DNA of 64,000 nucleotides from the NCBI RefSeq assembly GCF_900141885.1, contig NZ_FQYY01000002.1, positions 1-64,000 of the forward strand. Direction: 5' to 3'. The translations under genes were made by a program, and so were the position numbers. Shown here piece by piece: positions 1-6,889 of this stretch (positions are counted from its first letter, which is position 1; each line of letters begins with the position of its first letter). The stretch comes from Mesonia phycicola. Its GTDB lineage: Bacteria; Bacteroidota; Bacteroidia; Flavobacteriales; Flavobacteriaceae. The notes beneath the pieces were generated by a model. It saw only the letters and a program-made list of their open reading frames with translations, was not told where the DNA came from and ran no database searches.

Positions 1-306
1 GACACCTGTAATCAGTTCCATATCAGCGATTATGTCTTGTTGAAAGTCTTTTTGAAACTCCAGTTCTTCAATCTTTTCCTTTAACTTTTTAATTTCGTCG
101 TTTTTACTCATACCATTATTTTGTTGCACTAAGGTACTGTATTTTCTTAACCAATAGGAAATAGTTGTTCTGGGGACATCATATTTTTTGGAGGCCTGAT
201 TGTTAGAAATATGTCCTGTAAGAATTTGGTCAACGACTAAAAGTTTAGTCTCTAAAGTTACTTTTTGGTAGCTTTTTTTTCGCCAGTGTTCATTTTGTGT
301 TTTCAT
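1..306 (-). CDS. IS3-family transposase OrfA, truncated by the window edge
   Basis: Reading the minus strand from the ATG at 304-306 gives an open frame of 102 codons that runs off the left edge. The protein begins MKTQNEHWRKKSYQKVTL and carries a helix-turn-helix of the transposase type (QASKKYDVPRTTISYWLRKY, about residues 42-61). A lysine/glutamate-rich coiled-coil segment follows (about residues 75-92). This HTH plus leucine-zipper layout is that of IS3-family OrfA, which binds the IS ends and is joined to OrfB by frameshifting; OrfB would lie outside the window. The start lies 54 bp inside the inferred IS end, a normal spacing. The family call is from pattern recognition only. Confidence 0.75.
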   Translation of the reverse strand, partial: MKTQNEHWRKKSYQKVTLETKLLVVDQILTGHISNNQASKKYDVPRTTISYWLRKYSTLVQQNNGMSKNDEIKKLKEKIEELEFQKDFQQDIIADMELITGV

Positions 307-360
307 AAGTGACTATAATTAATGGTTTAAATTTTAGTCAACCTATTTCAGGAAAGTTCA
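1..360 (-). mobile_element. End of an IS3-family insertion sequence
   Basis: The minus strand from position 360 reads TGAACTTTCCTGAAATAGGT, a TGA-starting terminal sequence like the left inverted repeat of many IS3-family elements, and orfA follows at the expected distance. The other end lies outside the window. Outside the IS only 16 bp remain before the first array repeat (361-376), and their sequence resembles the edge of the non-coding cassette at 6494-6889. The IS therefore appears to have landed inside an array cassette. The exact end is inferred, because only one terminus can be seen. Confidence 0.6.
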
Positions 361-376
361 TTTTTCGTATTGTGTA

Positions 377-505
377 CAACGGTTTTGTATAATTTCCCAG
401 CTAAGGGAAGGTTAGGAGTAAAGATAGTAAAAAGAGCTAACTTTGACGCTTTTGCGTTTGTGTCCGCAAGACACAACCAAACCTTAGTTGGAATTATACA
501 TTGTT
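377..505. repeat. Array repeat R1 (type A, 129 bp)
   Basis: The outer arms are CAACGGTTTTGTATAA at the left and TTATACATTGTT at the right. The inner arms are CCAGCTAAGG and CCTTAGTTGG, followed inward by a small hairpin TGTGTCCGCAAGACACA that has one mismatch compared with R4. An asymmetric core, GTAAAGATAGTAAAAAGAG, is shared with the other type A copies. The left flank belongs to a cassette cut by the IS. Confidence 0.85.
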
Positions 506-513
506 GTGCCCAG

Positions 514-1467
514 TTATTTTAAACGGTAGATTGTCTTATTTTTTTCTCCTATTTTTTCAAATAAATTTAATTCAACTCCTTTTTTTAAATCTCTACTTGC
601 AGTTGCTGAAGAAATGTCTTTAAAAATATCCATATAGTCTTTTCTTGTAAATTTTGTTTTATTTAAGGAAACATAATATTCTAATCTATCTTTTTCATTT
701 AAAGTTCGATTATTAAAATCTAATAATTGACTTATTGAAATGTCAATTACGTTAAGCATATATTCAATAAACTTAGTTGATTTTCCTGATTTATCACTTT
801 CAGCCAAGGCTTTATAATATTTTCCTTGGTCGTTGCTAATTAACGTTTCAAAGGGTAGAAACTCAAATATTGGATATTTTTCCATTAAAATTAAAGTTTG
901 CCATAATCTTCCCATTCTACCATTTCCATCCAAAAATGGATGTATAAATTCCATTTCGTAATGAAAAACACAACTTTTAATTAACTCAATTTCATCAGAC
1001 TTTTTCAAATACTTGAAAAGGTCTTTCATTAGGAAAGCTACATTTTCAAAAGGTGGAGCTAAATGTTCTAATTTTGATCCTTTTACAATTCCAACTCCTT
1101 GTTTTCTATATTTTCCAGAATTTCCGATTAAACCTTCCATTAAATTCTGGTGTGCTTTTAAAAAAGATTTTTCACTAGAAGGATTGTAATCATCTAAATT
1201 TTCATAGATTTTGATTGCATTTAAAACTTCAATAACATCTTTTTTAGGACCAATAACTCTTTTGTTTTCAACAAGTGCTGTTATTTGTTCCTCTGTAAGT
1301 GTGTTTCCTTCTATTTTTAAAGAAGAATGAATAGTTTTGATTCTATTCTGTTTTCTCAATTTAGGTGAAGGTCTGTTTAATAAATTAGCATTTACTTCTC
1401 CTATTTTTTCTGAAATAACAGTTATTAATTTTAAAATAGAAGATGTTATTTCGTAAGGTGGTTTCAT
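514..1467 (-). CDS. Fic domain protein (AMPylase or related), cassette gene
   Basis: This 317-residue protein has the Fic signature HPFLDGNGRMGR at residues 176-187, where the His is the catalytic base and the Asp binds metal. Fic enzymes transfer AMP or related groups from nucleotides to protein hydroxyls. An inhibitory motif of the (S/T)xxxE(G/N) kind, SLKIEGN, lies at residues 49-55, which would make this a class II (N-terminally auto-inhibited) Fic protein. The C-terminal part (about 250-317) looks like a winged helix. I chose the ATG at 1467, giving the usual MKPPYEIT start, because a -7 box (TATCTTTG, minus strand 1500-1493) leaves almost no leader for the upstream ATG at 1482. Fic proteins can be toxins or housekeeping regulators; target unknown. 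Confidence 0.88.
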   Translation of the reverse strand: MKPPYEITSSILKLITVISEKIGEVNANLLNRPSPKLRKQNRIKTIHSSLKIEGNTLTEEQITALVENKRVIGPKKDVIEVLNAIKIYENLDDYNPSSEKSFLKAHQNLMEGLIGNSGKYRKQGVGIVKGSKLEHLAPPFENVAFLMKDLFKYLKKSDEIELIKSCVFHYEMEFIHPFLDGNGRMGRLWQTLILMEKYPIFEFLPFETLISNDQGKYYKALAESDKSGKSTKFIEYMLNVIDISISQLLDFNNRTLNEKDRLEYYVSLNKTKFTRKDYMDIFKDISSATASRDLKKGVELNLFEKIGEKNKTIYRLK

Positions 1468-1500
1468 TTGTGATACTATCATTTGATACTATCAAAGATA
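1468..1500 (-). promoter_or_regulatory. Putative promoter and 10-bp direct repeat upstream of the Fic gene
   Basis: The minus strand holds TATCTTTG (1500-1493), which fits the Bacteroidota -7 consensus TAnnTTTG. Just downstream the plus strand shows TGATACTATC twice, separated by ATT (1471-1480 and 1484-1493). The duplication sits at the transcription start and could be an operator. This is a visual match only. Confidence 0.4.
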
Positions 1501-1550
1501 CAATCATTTAATCTGAATTATGTTATGAAACGGATTTTTTTAATTGGGCA

Positions 1551-1676
1551 CAACGTATTTGTATAAGCTTAGTTGCGCTGGAAATCCGCGAGGATTTTCA
1601 GATTAAGAAACTAAGATAGTAAAAATGCGAGGATTTTCCGCAGGAAAATCAGAAGCAATTAAACTTATACAGTGTT
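1551..1676. repeat. Array repeat R2 (type B, 126 bp)
   Basis: It begins CAACGTATTTGTATAAGC and ends CTTATACAGTGTT, so its outer arms match those of type A in layout but not in full sequence. It contains a hairpin GATTTTCCGCAGGAAAATC and the core AAGATAGTAAAAA shared with the other repeats. It differs from R3 at two positions only. Confidence 0.85.
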
Positions 1677-1987
1677 GTAAATTGTAGCTTTATCAGATTT
1701 GTTATTCAGCTTGAATGAAGTTCCGTGTTTGAGTAAGTTCTTATTCAGCATTTTTTTGCAACAATTTTCAATCCGAAAGAGTGAGAATCCACCCAATTTT
1801 TGTTTAGTCAGCGTTTTAAAATTCCGCAACCAAGCTCAATTCCGCCCGAGTGAAGTTCCGCGTAAAGATTGTCAAATTCAGAGTTTGAGTAGTTTTATCC
1901 GCGAGATTAGTCAGAGTTTTTATTTTCAGAAATCTGAAGTTTTTAAAATTCGGAATTTTCAGCCGTATGAGTGAGCGCTATGATTTA
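1677..1987. other. Cassette 2: no convincing gene, motif-rich
   Basis: This 311-bp cassette is bounded by GTTGTAAAT/ATTTACAAC. An open frame of 91 codons exists on the plus strand, but the homologous cassette at 2114-2426 does not keep it, so I do not call a gene. The sequence carries a recurring motif TCCGnnnGAGTGA at 1721-1734, 1771-1784, 1840-1853 and 1961-1974. It aligns over its whole length with cassette 3 at moderate divergence, the 3' 50 bp being the best conserved. The role is unknown: a non-coding RNA, protein-binding sites or a filler cassette are all possible. Confidence 0.55.
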
Positions 1988-2113
1988 CAACGTATTTGTA
2001 TAAGCTTAGTTGCGCTGGAAATCCGCGAGGATTTTCAGATTAAGAAACTAAGATAATAAAAATGCGAGGATTTTCCGCAGGAAAATCAGAAGCAATTAAA
2101 CTTATACGGTGTT
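1988..2113. repeat. Array repeat R3 (type B, 126 bp)
   Basis: It is identical to R2 except for AAGATAATAA instead of AAGATAGTAA in the core and CTTATACGG instead of CTTATACAG near the right arm. Such similarity suggests recent duplication, together with the pair of related cassettes around it. Confidence 0.85.
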
Positions 2114-2426
2114 GTAAATTGTAGTTTTTCAGATTTATTAATCAGTTTGATTGAATTTCTGATTTTGAGTAAATATCAATTCAGGATTTTTCCACAACAA
2201 TTTTCAATCCACAAGAGTGATATTCCACGTAAAACTTATTAAAGTCAGTGTTTTATAAATTCCGCAGACTGTTTGAATTCAGCAAGAGTAAAATTCAGCA
2301 TAAAGTTTGTCAAATTCAGAGTTTGAGTGGTTTTCTCCGCGTAATAATTCAGAGTTTTAATTTTTCAGAAATCAGAAGTATTTAAAATTCAGAATTTTCC
2401 GCCGTTTGAGTGAGCGCTATGATTTA
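2114..2426. other. Cassette 3: non-coding relative of cassette 2
   Basis: This 313-bp cassette has the same edge tag as cassette 2 (GTTGTAAAT/ATTTACAAC) and aligns with it from end to end, with about a quarter of positions changed by eye. No frame is kept between the two copies. The motif appears as TCCACAAGAGTGA near 2208-2220 and GCCGTTTGAGTGA at 2401-2413. The pattern suggests selection or mechanism acting on DNA or RNA and not on a protein. Confidence 0.55.
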
Positions 2427-2555
2427 CAACGGTTTTGTATAATTTTCCAGCTAAGGGAAGGTTAGGAGTAAAGATAGTAAAAAGAGCTAACTTTGACGCT
2501 TTTGCTTCTGTGTCCGCAGGACACAACCAAACCTTAGTTGGAATTATACGTTGTT
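2427..2555. repeat. Array repeat R4 (type A, 129 bp)
   Basis: The outer arms are CAACGGTTTTGTATAA and TTATACGTTGTT; the inner arms are CCAGCTAAGG and CCTTAGTTGG. The internal hairpin TGTGTCCGCAGGACACA is perfect. It is nearly identical to R1, R7 and R8. Confidence 0.85.
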
Positions 2556-2566
2556 GGCTGTAGTTT

Positions 2567-3352
2567 TTATATTTTATACTTTGAAATTACTCCCTTTTGG
2601 TAGACTTGTTCATTAAAATAATGAGTTATAGGTTTTGTTCTTCTTTCAATTTTAGGGACAATCCAATTTATATATCTAACAAATTCTAATAAGGTCATTT
2701 CATCTAAGATAAACCCAACTAAACCTATTAATTTTTTTTCATTTATAGTAAATGAATTACCTAAACCTTCTCTGAAATTTATTAAGCTTCCTTTGTTTAA
2801 AATAAAAATAGCATCAGGTTGTAATTCTAAAGGTACATTTTTGAGCTTTAAATCTAGGTTTTGATGAATTGTATTAATTTTAGTGTTACTTTCAAAGGCG
2901 AATACAATATATGGTATACGATTTATGTGGTAATTTAAGTCTCCTATATTTCCTTGAAATGTATCTTGTTTAAGATATTTTCTTTTTAATTTTTTTACAC
3001 TCTTACAATTTTTAATAATTCTATCTAGTTCTTGATTTGTTAGAATTGCTTTGACTTGAATAATAAAATCTATTCCTTCACATATTAGAATTTCGCCATC
3101 ATTAGCAATAAAAGGTTGATCCTTATTACAAACAGCTACATCTACTTCATCGGAAGTCGATCCAAAAGAATCGATAATTTGTGAATTAGTGCATGTAATT
3201 TTATTATCAAAATGTCCCTCAATAAAATTAGCAACTATTTTTTCGTTTTTGCCTCCTTTTACTGATGAATCATTTATTACTTTTCTTATTCTACTAAAAT
3301 CATTTATTAAATTATCTTGATATAATTTTAAATATTTTTGAAGAGCATTCAT
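2567..3352 (-). CDS. DUF6602-like protein with a PD-(D/E)xK nuclease-like core, cassette gene
   Basis: This 261-residue protein has the layout of a restriction-endonuclease-like fold. GKNEKIVANFIEGHF (about 34-48) supplies an N-terminal helix with Glu37. DEVDVAVCN (68-76) supplies a beta-strand Asp71. IDFIIQVKAIL (94-104) supplies a Q99-x-K101 pair in place of the usual E-x-K. Together these resemble the DUF6602 family, which is thought to be nuclease-like. The partner or substrate cannot be read from the sequence. It is alone in its cassette, bounded by the tag GTTGGCTGTA and its inverse. A role in defence is plausible but inferred from fold and context only. Confidence 0.65.
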   Translation of the reverse strand: MNALQKYLKLYQDNLINDFSRIRKVINDSSVKGGKNEKIVANFIEGHFDNKITCTNSQIIDSFGSTSDEVDVAVCNKDQPFIANDGEILICEGIDFIIQVKAILTNQELDRIIKNCKSVKKLKRKYLKQDTFQGNIGDLNYHINRIPYIVFAFESNTKINTIHQNLDLKLKNVPLELQPDAIFILNKGSLINFREGLGNSFTINEKKLIGLVGFILDEMTLLEFVRYINWIVPKIERRTKPITHYFNEQVYQKGVISKYKI

Positions 3353-3374
3353 TTTTTAAGTTTTAAATTACAGC

Positions 3375-3500
3375 CAACGGTTTAATATAACTTTCAGTTG
3401 CGTTGAATTAATGTTAAAGATAATAAAAAGAACTTAATTTGACGGTTTTGCGTCTGTGTCCGCAGGACACAAATAGCAGCGATTGAAGTTATATATTGTT
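3375..3500. repeat. Array repeat R5 (type C, 126 bp)
   Basis: It begins CAACGGTTTAATATAAC and ends GTTATATATTGTT. It keeps the core TAAAGATAATAAAAAGAAC and the hairpin TGTGTCCGCAGGACACA of type A, but the inner arms differ (CAGTTGCGTTG and CAGCGATTG). Confidence 0.8.
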
Positions 3501-3846
3501 GCCTAATGTGTTTTTTCCGTTTTGCTAATAACGAACATTTTATCCAGTTTGAGTATTTTATTCAACCGAGTTAGAATTTCATAATGGAAAAACGAGTTTT
3601 TTTTATTTTTTTCCGCTAAGATTAGGGAGTAGAGTAGAAGCGCGACAGTATTATCCGTAACAAATTTTACGTTATATTTTATCCATTTGAGTGATTTTAA
3701 ATCATCCAAATAGTATTTTTACCTGTAAATAATTAAAATAAACTATTATTTTTTTCCGTTTGAGTTTTTCAGTACGATTAAGAGTATTTTGAGTGCTTTA
3801 TATCAGAAAATTCTTAACCGTTTCTGCTTTTGTTTTACATATTTGG
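3501..3846. other. Cassette 5: no convincing gene, motif-rich
   Basis: This 346-bp cassette has edge tag GTTGCCTAAT with an imperfect partner (one mismatch). A 68-codon minus-strand frame (3503-3709) is open but has no recognisable fold and is not kept in the related cassette at 6494-6889, so I treat it as spurious. TCC(A/G)nnTTGAGT-type motifs occur at 3542-3555, 3681-3694 and 3754-3767. Local similarity to cassette 9 includes the stretch around ATCCATTTGAGTGATTT. Confidence 0.5.
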
Positions 3847-3972
3847 CAACGGTCTCGTATAACCGCCAGTTACGGGATTAAAGATAATGTTTTTCGGTTA
3901 AGAACTGACGTTAGCAATTCCGAGTGGATTCGGACGTAGTCGAATCCGCCGTAATTGCGGTTATACGGTGTT
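3847..3972. repeat. Array repeat R6 (type D, 126 bp)
   Basis: It begins CAACGGTCTCGTATAACCGC and ends GCGGTTATACGGTGTT, giving a long outer stem. It contains the core GGATTAAAGATAATG and an internal hairpin GGATTCGGACGTAGTCGAATCC (shown in two arms, GGATTCG and CGAATCC). It is the most diverged copy but keeps the overall architecture. Confidence 0.8.
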
Positions 3973-3984
3973 GTAGCATGTATT

Positions 3985-4641
3985 TTAACAACAATACATA
4001 ATTGGAACTAATTTTTTTTCTTTTACTGAAAAACCGTAAAAAGTTGAATTTTCATTCCAAAGGGTGAATTGGTAAATAGGTAATCCTTTTTCTTTACAAT
4101 AAATAAAAGTTTCATAGTTTTCAAATTCGTCTGGATCTGAATTATTGAAAAAATCTAATTTAGTTTCTGTAATTTTGATAAAAGAGTTTTCTTCAAAGTT
4201 TTGCGAAACTCTTTTTTTAATATGTTCAATAACTTCTTTGTCAGAATAAATTTGATCCAAAGAGTACCCATAAATTAACTCCCAAGTTTCAAAAGACCGA
4301 AAAAGAATAGTATCTTTTTTTGTAGATTTAATTAAAAGGTAACTTTTTGTTTTTTTTATATTTCCTTTTGGAATCTGAATTGTAAATTTGTCAGGAATAC
4401 TGTCATTGGAGAGTAAATGTTCTATATTTTTTTGATAATCTGAATTAAAGGAAACATTTGAAAAATCATAATATGTTGGTTGGGATAATTGAGTTTGATT
4501 AATCGACACCTTCTTTTGTTCACCGAGTGTTTCTTTCGTTTTAATTTTGGAATTTTCTTCTTCTAATTTCGAACTATTTTCTTTTGAATTTTTACAACTA
4601 TTAAGAAAAATAATAGTTAATAAAAGAAATATTTTTTTCAT
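3985..4641 (-). CDS. Putative lipoprotein, cassette gene
   Basis: The 218-residue product starts MKKIFLLLTIIFLNSCKNSK, a short lipoprotein signal with lipobox cysteine at residue 16. Lys/Glu-rich residues follow, then a globular domain with no motif that I recognise. It is likely anchored in the outer or inner membrane. The ATG at 4639-4641 lies 22 bp from repeat R7 and the stop lies 12 bp from R6, so the gene fills its cassette. It is bounded by the tag GTTGTAGCAT and its inverse. Function unknown. Confidence 0.7.
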   Translation of the reverse strand: MKKIFLLLTIIFLNSCKNSKENSSKLEEENSKIKTKETLGEQKKVSINQTQLSQPTYYDFSNVSFNSDYQKNIEHLLSNDSIPDKFTIQIPKGNIKKTKSYLLIKSTKKDTILFRSFETWELIYGYSLDQIYSDKEVIEHIKKRVSQNFEENSFIKITETKLDFFNNSDPDEFENYETFIYCKEKGLPIYQFTLWNENSTFYGFSVKEKKLVPIMYCC

Positions 4642-4663
4642 TTTTTTTATTTTAAATATGCTA

Positions 4664-4792
4664 CAACGGTTTTGTATAATTTTCCAGCTAAGGGAAGGCT
4701 AGAAGTAAAGATAGTAAAAAGAGCCAACTTTGACGTTTTTGCGTCTGTGTCCGCAGGACACAACTAAACCTTAGTTGGAATTATACGTTGTT
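4664..4792. repeat. Array repeat R7 (type A, 129 bp)
   Basis: It has the arms CAACGGTTTTGTATAA and TTATACGTTGTT, the core GTAAAGATAGTAAAAAGAG and the hairpin TGTGTCCGCAGGACACA. It differs from R4 at a handful of positions (for example GGCTAGAAG for GGTTAGGAG). Confidence 0.85.
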
Positions 4793-4853
4793 GTAAAACG
4801 TTTTTTATTTTTTTTATTGTAAAACTTAAATTAATCACCAAATAAAATATTTT

Positions 4854-5336
4854 CTAACACCATTCAATTAGTTTTTTCTTAAAATCAATTATTGGAATAG
4901 TGGTGCATCCTCCAATTTCTTCTGCATTTCTTGCGCTATAATTATCCGCTAAAACCCACTTTCCGCTATTATGTTTTAAAACCATTCCGCTGAAAATAGT
5001 TTTTCGTTCAGAATCATTAGTTTTATTTTGAGTAATTATGACTTTGTTTCCTTTTATTTCTATATCACAAGTTTCGTTTTGCATTCTACCACCAAATTCG
5101 GCTAAATAAATTTCATATTTAAATTTACCTTGAGGAATTGAGTCAGTATTTTGTATAGCAAATTTTTGATTTTGCTTATTATTAATTATTTCTTTTTTGA
5201 GATGATTTTGATCTTTATTAAATCCTAAATCATCAGAAGTTTCTCCGAAAAATTGAGTTCCGATAATTCCAAATCCAATAAATAGAATCCAAAGGAATGC
5301 AAGAATTTTAAATGATATGTTCAGAATTTTTTTCAA
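4854..5336 (-). CDS. Small membrane-anchored protein of unknown function, cassette gene
   Basis: The open frame extends back to 5444, but its first 36 codons lie in repeat R8 and read as repeat sequence. I therefore start at the TTG at 5336-5334, the first plausible start inside the cassette. It gives a 160-residue protein beginning KKILNISFKILAFLWILFIG, with one N-terminal membrane segment (about residues 8-26). The rest looks extracytoplasmic, with a conserved-looking Cys pair (CDIEIKG and IGGCTTIP) and a C-terminal Cys. I do not recognise the family. It is bounded by the tag GTTGTAAAAC and its inverse. Confidence 0.6.
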   Translation of the reverse strand: MKKILNISFKILAFLWILFIGFGIIGTQFFGETSDDLGFNKDQNHLKKEIINNKQNQKFAIQNTDSIPQGKFKYEIYLAEFGGRMQNETCDIEIKGNKVIITQNKTNDSERKTIFSGMVLKHNSGKWVLADNYSARNAEEIGGCTTIPIIDFKKKLIEWC

Positions 5337-5344
5337 ATGTTTTA

Positions 5345-5473
5345 CAACGGTTTTGTATAATTTCCCAGCTAAGGGAAGGTTAGGAGTAAAGATAGTAAAA
5401 AGAGCTAACTTTGATGCTTTTGCGTCTGTGTCCGCAGGACACAACTAAACCTTAGTTGGAATTATACGTTGTT
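5345..5473. repeat. Array repeat R8 (type A, 129 bp)
   Basis: It has the arms CAACGGTTTTGTATAA and TTATACGTTGTT, inner arms CCAGCTAAGG and CCTTAGTTGG, and the hairpin TGTGTCCGCAGGACACA. It separates the tag GTTTTACAAC on its left from GTTGCCACCA on its right, showing that the two sides of a repeat belong to different cassettes. Confidence 0.85.
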
Positions 5474-5493
5474 GCCACCAGTTTTTATTTTTC

Positions 5494-6333
5494 CTAATCC
5501 TTATTAAACCCACTTTTAATAGATTGTTTTTCTTTAATGTTTAATTCTTTTCCTTTGATTTTAGCATATATACTAAAGGCATCTTGATAAGTATTTACAC
5601 CTAACTCATAATTAGCTCTTCCCCATTTGTAAAATGCAATACTTTGAAGAGTTGCGTAAACTCCAGGTTTTATTTGAACACCATCATATTCTTTACCTTT
5701 AATTTCCGTGAAAAAGTCAAGAGAATTATAGGGTTTTGTTTGTTCGATAATATAATTTTGAAGTTCTGCCTTTGTTGGTATTTGAGTATCAGAAACTTTA
5801 TCTTTTAAATGCTTATTGTTTTTAATGATATTTAAAATTTCATCGATAACTTCTTGTTTAGAATAAATAGAATACGTTTTACCGTTATAAGTCAAAATGT
5901 TATTTTCAATTTTTGAGTTATGGTCAAATTTATTATCGATAATTTCATTTGCTCTATTTTCTGAAATATCACCTTTTATCTTTGATTTGTAATCTTTTAC
6001 TTTTCCTGATTTTAGATTTATTAAATTAAAAGCTCTTAATGGTTTTTCATTAAAGGCTATTAAATCAACCATTTTTTGGTCTTTTAATAACAGAAAATTA
6101 TAAGACATTAATTCTGTTGCGGATTCAATTATTTCTTTTTCAGATGGTTTTTTAGAAATATAAACTGAACTTAATGGGTTTTCAATATTGTTCTCTAAAG
6201 TGTAATAATTTACAACAAGTTTAAAATTATCATCTATTATAATTTCATCAATAGACATTGAATTAAAAACTGGATTTTCATTTTTATCTGTTTGAGCAAA
6301 AGTTATTGTAGATAAAATTAAAAAAAGTAACAA
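5494..6333 (-). CDS. Secreted protein of unknown function, cassette gene
   Basis: The 279-residue product begins with a signal peptide (MLLFLILSTITFAQ, cleavage after FAQ). I see no known domain; the C-terminal third (YDGVQIKPGVYATLQSIAFY) looks like a compact alpha/beta segment. The start used is a TTG at 6333-6331. Five codons further upstream the frame reads ATA AGA AAA ATT ACA, which would give the more usual MRKIT start if ATA initiated or had mutated from ATG. The gene fills its cassette, bounded by GTTGCCACCA and its inverse. Confidence 0.65.
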   Translation of the reverse strand: MLLFLILSTITFAQTDKNENPVFNSMSIDEIIIDDNFKLVVNYYTLENNIENPLSSVYISKKPSEKEIIESATELMSYNFLLLKDQKMVDLIAFNEKPLRAFNLINLKSGKVKDYKSKIKGDISENRANEIIDNKFDHNSKIENNILTYNGKTYSIYSKQEVIDEILNIIKNNKHLKDKVSDTQIPTKAELQNYIIEQTKPYNSLDFFTEIKGKEYDGVQIKPGVYATLQSIAFYKWGRANYELGVNTYQDAFSIYAKIKGKELNIKEKQSIKSGFNKD

Positions 6334-6369
6334 TGTAATTTTTCTTATTCTCTGGTTTTAAATTGGTGG

Positions 6370-6493
6370 CAACGGTCCCGTATATTTGTCAGTTGTGGGA
6401 ATTAGGAATTAAAGATAATAAAAAGAACTGAATTTGACGCATCAGCGTCTGTGTCCGCAGGACACAAAGCCACAATTGGAAATATATATTGTT
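6370..6493. repeat. Array repeat R9 (type E, 124 bp)
   Basis: It begins CAACGGTCCCGTATATTTG and ends AAATATATATTGTT. It keeps the core ATTAAAGATAATAAAAAGAA and the hairpin TGTGTCCGCAGGACACA. It is the last full copy on this side of the array. Confidence 0.8.
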
Positions 6494-6889
6494 AGCTAAA
6501 GTACTTTTTTCCGTTTAAAATTTCTTTTCCGCTTTATCGTTTTTGAGCTTTTCAGTCCGCTAAATTCAAATCATTATTTTGAAAACGAATTTTGAATAAT
6601 TTTTTTTATCCGTATACATTTGAAAAATAGAGTAGTGTTGAGAAAATTTTTTACCGCAACAAATTATCCGTTTCAGTTTTTCCATCTGAGTGATTTCAAG
6701 TCCGCCGTGTTCTGATTTTAATTTTTAAATTTTCCGCAAAGATTTTCAGTACGTTTTATCCGTATCAGTTTTGAGTAAAACTTTCAATAATTTTGTCAGA
6801 TGACTTTAATATTCAGAATCACAATAAATCATCTCCAAAAAGAAAGTAACTTATTTTAAACTCGCTGATTTTTGTTTCGTATTTTAGCT
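6494..6889. other. Cassette 9: no gene, relative of cassette 5
   Basis: This roughly 396-bp cassette has edges GTTAGCTAAA and TTTAGCTAAC. No frame of useful length is present. TCCATCTGAGTGA lies at 6681-6693 and related CCGnnTnAGT words occur around it. Several blocks align with cassette 5, for example ATTTTTTTTATCCG and CGCAACAAATTATCCG. The remnant at 361-376 next to the IS resembles its right edge. Confidence 0.5.

Noticed and set aside
1699-1974. Plus-strand open frame of 91 codons in cassette 2
   Set aside because: Cassette 3 aligns with it along its length but does not keep the frame; cassette genes are all on the minus strand.
3503-3709. Minus-strand open frame of 68 codons in cassette 5
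   Set aside because: No recognisable domain and no counterpart in the related cassette 9; it overlaps the repeated motif.
5337-5444. N-terminal extension of the gene at 4854-5336
   Set aside because: These codons lie in repeat R8 and reflect repeat sequence, so a start inside the cassette is more likely.
377-6493. CRISPR array
   Set aside because: Repeats are far too long, spacers hold genes, and there are no cas genes.
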